Shown: positions 57,651-64,000 of the stretch, piece by piece
Numbering within the stretch: position 1 is the stretch's first letter
Layout of the letters: each line of letters begins with the position of its first letter
Assembly: GCF_004118265.1 (NCBI RefSeq)
Contig: NZ_SDHW01000001.1
Span: forward strand, 1,364,001 to 1,428,000
Direction of reading: 5' to 3'
Source: Lacibacter luteus
Lineage (GTDB): Bacteria > Bacteroidota > Bacteroidia > Chitinophagales > Chitinophagaceae
DNA length: 64,000 nucleotides
Position numbers and translations under genes: made by a program
Notes under the pieces: model-generated
What the model was told of the DNA's origin: nothing
The model's input: only the letters and a program-made list of their open reading frames with translations
Databases searched by the model: none

Positions 57651-59240
57651 TTATTGCACAACTATACGCTGTGTAATTGTTTCTCCGGATTCACGGAAAT
57701 TAAAACGAAGCATATAAACACCAGGCTTGAGGTTATTAATTTGCATATTCTGTACTTTAATACCCGACCAGCGTTGAATTGACTTACCAGTATAATCGTC
57801 AACAGAAACATCCATTAAGTTATTACTTTCAGGTATTGTTACATTAACCATGCCTCTGCTTGGGTTTGGATAGACTGAGATCGTTAATATTCCATTGCCG
57901 GTTCTTACGGCTTTTACGTCGCTGTAAGTCGCACGACCATCCAAGTCTATCTGTTTAAGTCTGTAATAGGTTACACCTTTTGCCAAGACTGTAAGGTCAT
58001 CAAAGCTGTAACTAAATGCACCACCTGTTCCGGAAGCAGCTTTCGAATCAACAAAACCAATTTTCACAAACTGGCTATTGCCTGCAGAACGTTTTTCAAT
58101 TTCAAAACCATCATTGTTATTTTCCATGTCTGTTTCCCATGTTAATGAAGCTTTACCATTTCGTTGTGTTGCATTAAATGCTTTTAAAGAAACAGGTAAG
58201 GTAGCGCAAGCATTAAACAATGAGCCTTCTATACTTCCGGAATATCCGGCTGTTGTTACAGTTACACGTACTATAAGCGGATCTGTAGTTTTTTCATCAC
58301 CGGGTGCTAATACAACTCCATATGATTGATTAAACGCTGCATATCTGCTTGTAAACCCTGAAGGAGCTCCTGCTGTAGAAGTTGTGAAACTTGTTGTATT
58401 AGTCACCATCAAAGTCGACTCTTCGATAGGATCAACTAAGCCATTTCTGTTATCATCAATGAATACTTTATAAGTACCTGTAATTGGCGCTGCAGTTCCA
58501 ATCGGATCTTCATATTTAGAATCGATGAACACATTGTATGTTCTGGGATTAGTACAATTTACAGTACCTGAAATTGCAGGATCATTATACACTTGTCTGT
58601 TACCGCAGAAATAACATTGTGCTTTTGAATTTGATGCATTGCTATTACTTGCCCAAACAAATGACTTTACTGCCAACAAATTACTTCCGCACAGATAATT
58701 GGGAATAGTAAATTTCAAATTCTGAATAGTTACACGAACATACCCTCCGCCTAAAGGAGAAGTTGTCTTAGAAATTAACGTTGGATTCGATGGATCGCCT
58801 GAAGTATAATTTAGAACAACGGTATTGTCTGGACCATAGCTAGTGAAAATACCTGTAGTTGCCGGAGTACTTGAAACGAGATCGATATTAAACCCGAAGT
58901 TTATGAAGGCATTCGTCAACATTGTAGCTGCATTTCCTCCGGTTTTTGTTGGAGGGTCTTTTGCAGGAGTTTGCGTGTTAGTAACACCACATGTAATGCC
59001 GTAAACGTTATTCACAATTGTCTGCGGAAACTGTCCTTCAGCCCAAACATGAAAGAACGTAAACTTGTTTCCTGAATTCGTTTGCAAATCAAATATTACG
59101 TCAACTAATACTTCGCAATTTGCTCCATTTTGTGTTGTACGCAGATCTGAAGTCGTTGGGTTTTGAACATCGCATTGTGCGAAGCTGTTTTCATTTAATA
59201 CAATTAGTAAAACTGTAATGCATTGTAAAAACTTTTTCAT
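57651..59240 (-). CDS. T9SS type A cargo protein
   Basis: 529 residues from ATG 59240 (MKKFLQCITVLLIVLNENSFAQ, signal peptide). The N-terminal 350 residues are unknown: Cys-rich beta-type sequence with LNYTSGDPSNP and YFCGNRQVYNDPAISG. From about residue 352 (LPVSLKAFNATQRNGKASLTW) it has the fibronectin-like stalk found in many T9SS proteins, then the sorting domain SVYPNPSRGMVNVTI ... LKPGVYMLRF ... ITQRIVVQ. The last 180 or so residues are about two-thirds identical to the next gene's protein, but the heads are not related. Secreted or surface-bound; ligand unknown. Confidence 0.85.
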   Translation of the reverse strand: MKKFLQCITVLLIVLNENSFAQCDVQNPTTSDLRTTQNGANCEVLVDVIFDLQTNSGNKFTFFHVWAEGQFPQTIVNNVYGITCGVTNTQTPAKDPPTKTGGNAATMLTNAFINFGFNIDLVSSTPATTGIFTSYGPDNTVVLNYTSGDPSNPTLISKTTSPLGGGYVRVTIQNLKFTIPNYLCGSNLLAVKSFVWASNSNASNSKAQCYFCGNRQVYNDPAISGTVNCTNPRTYNVFIDSKYEDPIGTAAPITGTYKVFIDDNRNGLVDPIEESTLMVTNTTSFTTSTAGAPSGFTSRYAAFNQSYGVVLAPGDEKTTDPLIVRVTVTTAGYSGSIEGSLFNACATLPVSLKAFNATQRNGKASLTWETDMENNNDGFEIEKRSAGNSQFVKIGFVDSKAASGTGGAFSYSFDDLTVLAKGVTYYRLKQIDLDGRATYSDVKAVRTGNGILTISVYPNPSRGMVNVTIPESNNLMDVSVDDYTGKSIQRWSGIKVQNMQINNLKPGVYMLRFNFRESGETITQRIVVQ

Positions 59241-59582
59241 ACAAATATTTTTGAGGTTAAAAAAACAGAGGTGTTTCGCAGGACACTTGTAGAAAAAGTT
59301 ATTCAATGGATATAGGTGTAATACAAGTCTGAATAGCTCAGACTATTCAAAGGTTCTGGCAAGTCAATTATGCTTCTGATAAGCATTTCCAAAATGTAAT
59401 TGGCAAAATCAGTGGTAAAGGACTTCGGTGTTCTTAGGATGGAGAATAGCGAATGATAGAGTAAAACTAAAAATGATATTTTACAAATGCAAGCAATCGA
59501 TATTATTTTTTACAAAACAGAGAGCCCCACTTTCGTGAGGCTCTCTTTGTTTTGATCTTATCTGGTTTTTCCTGTCCCGATT
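59241..59582. other. Spacer with conserved leader and terminator
   Basis: Holds no gene. At 59519-59546 is a hairpin AGAGAGCC / GGCTCTCT, the terminator of the second cargo gene. At 59251-59316 the leader of the first cargo gene resembles the leader of the second (60722-60798). A second hairpin, GTCTGA/TCAGAC, is at about 59322-59345. No full TAnnTTTG box was found; the nearest is AACCTTTG. Confidence 0.7.
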
Positions 59583-60713
59583 TTATTGCACAGCAATTCT
59601 TTCTGTGATTGTTTCGCCGGTTGCACGAACACTTACACGAAGTGTATACATACCAGGCTTAAGATTTGTTAATTGCAAATTAGATGTATTAACACCAGTC
59701 CATTGCTGTAATGATTTACCTGTAAAGTCGGTTAATGTAACATCAACCATTCCTGTACCAGCCGGTATTGCAACATTTGTTGTACCACGGCTTGGGTTTG
59801 GATAAACAGAAAGTAAGAGCGTTCCGTTCGCAGATCTTACAGCTCTAATTTCGCTGTATGATGCATTGCCATCCAAATCAATTTGCTTTAAGCGATAATA
59901 AGTAACACCTTTAGGTAAAGCTGTATTATCATCAAATGAATAAGAATAAGCAGCGCCATTACCACCAGGAGCTTTCGAATCAACAAACGCAATTTTTTGA
60001 TATGAGCCAGTTCCAATACGACGCTCAATTTCGAAACCATCGTTGTTAAGCTCCATAAGCGTATTCCAAGTAAGTGTTACTTTACCGCTTTTTTGAGCAG
60101 CTTCGAAACCTGTAAGTGTTACAGGAAGAGGACCACCTATTGTCGTAATTACTTTAAACAAATCAAGGATATATTTTGTGCCATTTTGATTACAGTTTGC
60201 AGCCACGCTGAAATCATATAACACACGATATTTTTGTCCAACTGGAACATTACCTGATGGTACAACGAGAATATTAGCTGTATTAGCTTGTACAATTTGC
60301 ACCTGACTTTGACTGTAAATTTCACTTGCAGGTGGAATAGACGCACTAGTCCATGATTCTTTTACAAGATACACCTGTACGTAAGTTACGCAAGGAAGAT
60401 CCTTTTTTGATTCACACTTAAGGTTTGAATCAAAAATATAAATGGTAAATCCTGCGTTAATGAAAGAGGATGCAGCTCCATATAAAACAGGAGCAGTTAA
60501 TACTTTAGCAGGGTTGTTACCACCTACACCCGGAGTTAACAAACCATAATCAGCTTTACAAGCACTATCAGGATTGTTGTAAGGGCTTGTGCTCATACCT
60601 TGAGCTACATCCCATCCTGCAGGCAAAGTGCCGCCATTAAAACTTTCAATAATTTGAGCATTTGATACAAAAGCAAATGCAGATACAAGAGCAATGAGTA
60701 AAAACTTTTTCAT
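59583..60713 (-). CDS. T9SS type A cargo protein (paralogous tail)
   Basis: 376 residues with a signal peptide (MKKFLLIALVSAFAFVSNAQ). The head begins IIESFNGGTLPAGWDVAQG, a pattern seen in concanavalin-like or choice-of-anchor domains, and ends near residue 195. The rest (LPVTLTGFEAAQKSGKVTLTW ... SVYPNPSRGTTNVAI ... ITERIAVQ) is the same stalk and sorting domain as in the preceding gene. Leader and 3' flank are also conserved between the two. The head may be the binding part. The 293-nt gap to cmk has the leader and otherwise nothing recognisable. Confidence 0.85.
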   Translation of the reverse strand: MKKFLLIALVSAFAFVSNAQIIESFNGGTLPAGWDVAQGMSTSPYNNPDSACKADYGLLTPGVGGNNPAKVLTAPVLYGAASSFINAGFTIYIFDSNLKCESKKDLPCVTYVQVYLVKESWTSASIPPASEIYSQSQVQIVQANTANILVVPSGNVPVGQKYRVLYDFSVAANCNQNGTKYILDLFKVITTIGGPLPVTLTGFEAAQKSGKVTLTWNTLMELNNDGFEIERRIGTGSYQKIAFVDSKAPGGNGAAYSYSFDDNTALPKGVTYYRLKQIDLDGNASYSEIRAVRSANGTLLLSVYPNPSRGTTNVAIPAGTGMVDVTLTDFTGKSLQQWTGVNTSNLQLTNLKPGMYTLRVSVRATGETITERIAVQ

Positions 60714-61006
60714 AAAAAAGGTTTAGAGGTAAAAAAATAGATCGGCGGTTCAAAGGACAAGGAAACCTTTTGAAAAAGCAATTCAATAGAGGATATAGTG
60801 ATTACTGTTCAGCAATGCTGAAAAGCTCATCACAGGAAGATGGACAGTATAACCAGAAAATTTAATAACGGTAATTGGGAAAATTGGATAGGGTTAGCAG
60901 GATGAAGGGATTTAAGGGGTTTTCCGTGGGGATGGATTACGCTGTAAAAGTATATTTCAGATTTGAAAAAACAAATTTTTTTTAAAAATAATTTGTTCCG
61001 GGGTCG

Positions 61007-61699
61007 CTAAACACTTTTTTTGACCGCCATTTTGCACTCTTCTAATACCTTGATTAACTGTTCGCTAGGGGTTAGATTTGTGTTATCAATAACCAGTGCA
61101 TCTGCGGCTTTTCGTAATGGACTGTGCTCCCGGTGAGAATCAATATAATCACGCATTTCAAGATTTGCTTTTACCTCTTCAATAGTGATGTTTGGATTTT
61201 TGGCATATAGTTCTTGAAACCTTCGTTCAACTCTTACAGTAATATCTGCCGTCATAAAAATTTTCAATTCAGCATCAGGAAAAACGGTTGTTCCAATATC
61301 TCTTCCATCCATTACCACTCCTTTTAATTTTCCCATTTCCTGCTGTTGCTTTACAGCAAATTCACGTACTGGTCTAATTGCTGCTACTTCGCTTACTTTT
61401 TCAGCAATTACAAGATCACGAATAACGTATTCTATATTCTCATCGTTAAGGTATATTTCAGAATCTCCTGTTTTGGAGTTTGGCTGAAAACTGAGATTAA
61501 TATTTTTCAGAGCATCTCCTATTTCATCTTCATCGGTCCAATCAATATGGTTCCGTAAAAAATAAAGCGTAATAGCCCGATACATGGCTCCGCTATCGAT
61601 GTATGTATAATTAAGCTTTTTGGCCAACTGTTTAGCCAGAGTGCTTTTGCCACACGATGAAAATCCGTCTATTGCAATATTTATTTTTTCAGTTCCCAT
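61007..61699 (-). CDS. cmk: Cytidylate kinase
   Basis: 230 residues. The P-loop is IDGFSSCGKSTLAKQLA, the nucleotide-binding GRDIGTTVFPDAELKIF and the DYIDSHREHSPLRKA segments are typical of the family. It phosphorylates CMP and dCMP. It is an essential housekeeping gene and lies between T9SS cargo genes; a hairpin terminator separates it from the cargo gene upstream. Confidence 0.97.
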   Translation of the reverse strand: MGTEKINIAIDGFSSCGKSTLAKQLAKKLNYTYIDSGAMYRAITLYFLRNHIDWTDEDEIGDALKNINLSFQPNSKTGDSEIYLNDENIEYVIRDLVIAEKVSEVAAIRPVREFAVKQQQEMGKLKGVVMDGRDIGTTVFPDAELKIFMTADITVRVERRFQELYAKNPNITIEEVKANLEMRDYIDSHREHSPLRKAADALVIDNTNLTPSEQLIKVLEECKMAVKKSV

Positions 61700-61713
61700 G
61701 AAGCTGCAAAATA

Positions 61714-61745
61714 AGAAAGTCTTCCTTTTTAGGGGAAGACTTTCT
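61714..61745 (-). terminator. Terminator of the third T9SS cargo gene
   Basis: AGAAAGTCTTCC and GGAAGACTTTCT separated by an 8-nt loop; on the minus strand followed by TATTTT. It lies 27 bases after the stop codon of the cargo gene and 15 bases before cmk. Confidence 0.8.
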
Positions 61746-61771
61746 GTATTTTACCACTAATAGAACCTTTC

Positions 61772-63250
61772 TTACTGAATCATTACTTTTTCAACTTTCA
61801 CTTCACCAGTTGCAATATTTGTAATTCGTACTGCATAAGAACCTGCAGTTAATGCACCTCTTGCAATTGTAACATATTGTACATCGTTTTCAACTACAGA
61901 ACGTACAGAACGTACTTCCTGACCAGCCTGGTTAATTAAACTTACCACATACGAACCTTTTGCTTTGCTAAACTCGATATTTAACTGAGATGTAAATGGA
62001 TTCGGGAAAGCTTTAATAGAAATATTACCGGCAGCCTTACGTACTACTGCTACATTACTGTATTTATAAGAACCATCAACATCAATCATTTTTAAACGAT
62101 AGAAATAAACACGCTGTGTCATTGCTGCATCAGTATGTGCATAGCTTAATTCTGAAGCGCTGTTACCGGCTGCAGCCTTTGTTGCAATCTTTGTAAAGTT
62201 TGCACCATCAGTACTTCTTTCAATTTCAAACTCTTTTGAATCTGCTTCAGTGTATGTTTTCCATGTTAATGCCACATCATTCCCGCTTAAAGCAGCCTTC
62301 AGATTAACACCTGAAACAGGCAATGGACTTTCTGGTTGTGTTGGCAATGTAAAGCTTACATTAAAACGATCGCCATTATAAACGCTATTTGCGTAAGATG
62401 AATTTGAAGTCCAAACCTGGCCAGCTACCATACCTCTTAGATAGAGACGGAAGGTTACGCTAAAAACATTCACACCGTTAATTTTAAAGCTACCTGTACC
62501 TGCGTAGTTACCGCCTTCAGGAGTACGTCCGTTCTGCACATAGTCGGTTTGATAATCGAAGCTGTTATAAATTTTCTTAGTAGCCGCATCAAGTTGTGTG
62601 CGGCTGGTACCCGACAAACGTTGCAATGTATAATCAGCATTTTCAAGTTCCATATCAACAGCAAAAGGAAGTGTTGGGTATGGTGGCTCATTGATACTTA
62701 AAAATCCACCTAAACCTGTTACATGAATGATAGGATTAGCTACAGGACGAGAAAATGTAAATGTTACTTTACCCATATAGTAACGGCCATTTGTAGTACC
62801 GCTAATGCCCTCTGCGCTGGCGAACATATTGAAAGCATAGTTATTAAATGTACTTAAGCCTGTGCCAATAGTTGTTTCGAGTGCAGAATAATACGAGCCA
62901 ACGGGAGAACCAACATTTGCCATTTGCACAAATACTGATGCTGGAGTTGGAATTTTATCACTATTGTTATTGCTGATGCCGAACATCAAACCTTTATCAT
63001 CAAAACCTGTAAGACCGCCAGCATTGTTACCAAACTGTTGATCGCTATATGCAGCAGTTACAGATAATGCACCTGTATTAGGGTTGGCGCCAGTTGAAGT
63101 TTTCATTGCAAAAGGGCCAACAGTGTAAGCAGGTACGGCCGGGCTGCCTGAAAATGCCGTATTGTAAAAGCCTACGAATTGTTGCGCTTTAACGAAAGTG
63201 GCACTTGAAATTAATAATGCCAGCGTGAAAATTTTTAAAAGTGGTTTCAT
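61772..63250 (-). CDS. T9SS type A cargo protein
   Basis: 492 residues with a signal peptide (MKPLLKIFTLALLISSATFVKAQQ). The head (about 25-330) has several beta segments of unknown type (GNNAGGLTGFDDKG, VTFTFSRPVANPI). From about 334 there is a fibronectin-like stalk (GNDVALTWKTYTEADSKEFEIERS) and a sorting domain (KAFPNPFTSQLNIEF ... GSYAVRITN ... VEKVMIQ). It is more distant from the previous two cargo proteins than these are from each other. It is 50 nt behind the SdrD-like gene and probably in one transcript. Confidence 0.82.
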   Translation of the reverse strand: MKPLLKIFTLALLISSATFVKAQQFVGFYNTAFSGSPAVPAYTVGPFAMKTSTGANPNTGALSVTAAYSDQQFGNNAGGLTGFDDKGLMFGISNNNSDKIPTPASVFVQMANVGSPVGSYYSALETTIGTGLSTFNNYAFNMFASAEGISGTTNGRYYMGKVTFTFSRPVANPIIHVTGLGGFLSINEPPYPTLPFAVDMELENADYTLQRLSGTSRTQLDAATKKIYNSFDYQTDYVQNGRTPEGGNYAGTGSFKINGVNVFSVTFRLYLRGMVAGQVWTSNSSYANSVYNGDRFNVSFTLPTQPESPLPVSGVNLKAALSGNDVALTWKTYTEADSKEFEIERSTDGANFTKIATKAAAGNSASELSYAHTDAAMTQRVYFYRLKMIDVDGSYKYSNVAVVRKAAGNISIKAFPNPFTSQLNIEFSKAKGSYVVSLINQAGQEVRSVRSVVENDVQYVTIARGALTAGSYAVRITNIATGEVKVEKVMIQ

Positions 63251-63300
63251 CTTTTTTGTTTTAGTTGTTAATGTTGATTCTGGTTTCTCGCTGGATATTT

Positions 63301-64000
63301 TTAATCAACTACGATAAGTACAACACGCTTGATAGCGAAGTTTACCTCGATAATATTTTGATTGGTTGTATTAATGATGCTTGATTTGCCATCGATCGTA
63401 CCGTCATTACCTGCTGCTGTTCCTATTGTTTCGCCTGTTGAGCGGAAAGAAGCCGGCAATACTGATGTTACAGGAGCTTGTGATCCTACGGCAGGATTAG
63501 CAGTTGTAATAAGCACACGATACGTACTGTACGTTAACACATTAAAGCTGAACGTTCCTGCGCCAGGTTGTCCGTAACCGGGAACCGGTTGTACAGCAAC
63601 AACAGTATTTGTAAGCGGATCATATAACACTGCATTTATTCCTGAAGGGATAACTGATGTTCCGTTTACAAATCCATCACTCATACCATTGTCATCGTAA
63701 AATACATGGCCGCTGAGTACGATTGGTGTTTGTTGAATGAAACCAGCATCTACAGTTGCGTTATTTTGTCCGGAGATGAGTGTAATTCCATTAACTGCCC
63801 CACTAACAGGATCGCTGTCTTTTGTATCATCTGCACCTGCATTTGAAGTTGCAGTTACATAACCGGCAGGTGTAACAAACGATACATTATATGTACCTGG
63901 TAACAAGCTGCTGAAGCTATAAGAGCCGTCTGCTTCTGTACTAACAGTAAGATTTACTGCTGCACCTGTTGCATCTGTACCTGTAAGGTTTACAGTTGCG
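63301..64000 (-). CDS. SdrD B-like repeat protein (partial, N-terminus beyond window)
   Basis: The frame is open to base 64000; reading on past the Leu at 63906 gives NLTGTDATGAAVNLTVSTEADGSYSFSSLLPGTY in part, so the Leu is not a start. Three Cna/SdrD B-like units follow, with GSYSFSSLLPGTYNVSF, SGHVFYDDNGMSDG and a last beta segment ending NFAIKRVVLIVVD. The repeats usually form rigid, secreted stalks. Unlike its neighbours it ends without a sorting domain (no YPNP-type motif), so it may be anchored differently or be shortened at the C-terminus. Confidence 0.8.
   Translation of the reverse strand, partial: ATVNLTGTDATGAAVNLTVSTEADGSYSFSSLLPGTYNVSFVTPAGYVTATSNAGADDTKDSDPVSGAVNGITLISGQNNATVDAGFIQQTPIVLSGHVFYDDNGMSDGFVNGTSVIPSGINAVLYDPLTNTVVAVQPVPGYGQPGAGTFSFNVLTYSTYRVLITTANPAVGSQAPVTSVLPASFRSTGETIGTAAGNDGTIDGKSSIINTTNQNIIEVNFAIKRVVLIVVD

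Overview
This 64 kb window is chromosomal DNA from a member of the Bacteroidota, most likely a Chitinophagaceae-type organism (inference from protein style; no 16S gene is present). Supporting signs are type IX secretion system (T9SS) sorting domains, a PorU/PorV-like sortase pair, promoters of the Bacteroidota type (TTG, about 19-20 nt, TAnnTTTG), and an almost complete lack of Shine-Dalgarno sites except a perfect one before rpsU.

Bases 1-19905 are mainly the transcription/translation core, on the minus strand: tRNA-Thr(TGT), Tyr, Gly, Thr(GGT), tuf, tRNA-Trp, secE, nusG, rplK, rplA, rplJ, rplL, rpoB, rpoC (rpoC runs off the left edge). The order matches the classical thrU-tyrU-glyT-thrT-tufB / secE-nusG-rplKAJL-rpoBC block. 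It has been opened twice: a Lys/Ala/Pro-rich histone-like gene on the plus strand lies between nusG and rplK, and a sulfatase plus a T9SS type B cargo gene lie between rplL and rpoB. A terminator after rplL and separate promoters before rplK and rpoB make these independent units. Upstream lie hpf, a xerC-type recombinase, rpsU, and ribE on the plus strand.

Bases 19995-28927 hold a compact set of membrane and envelope genes: a polyprenyl-phosphate glycosyltransferase, a GNAT protein, a YdjC-type deacetylase, a YfhO-like protein, two GT-C-like polytopic proteins and a membrane sulfatase/phosphoglycerol-transferase-like enzyme. This is the best candidate for a poorly described system, probably decoration of a surface glycan or lipid. 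Bases 29000-35190 encode a large C25-family sortase-like protein (PorU2 type) and its PorV-like outer-membrane partner.

Bases 35413-49088 contain tyrS, an SGNH hydrolase, tRNA-Gln, a seven-gene nucleotide-sugar operon (aminotransferase, ugd, UDP-xylose synthase, UDP-HexNAc dehydrogenase, rfbB, rfbC, rfbD; no rfbA), a seven-bladed SBBP propeller protein with a T9SS tail, waaA (Kdo transferase) and an unknown protein. Degenerate 7-bp periodic repeats fill several spacers here and run into coding sequence of waaA and the UDP-xylose synthase gene.

Bases 49161-64000 contain tdk, ccmB-ccmC-ccmD-like genes, glutamate dehydrogenase, an HtrA protease, a cytoplasmic GH13 enzyme, ispH, then a series of T9SS cargo genes interrupted by cmk. 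Two of these cargo genes share C-terminal modules, leaders and 3' flanks but have unrelated N-terminal heads. No CRISPR array, prophage, transposase or replication origin was seen.
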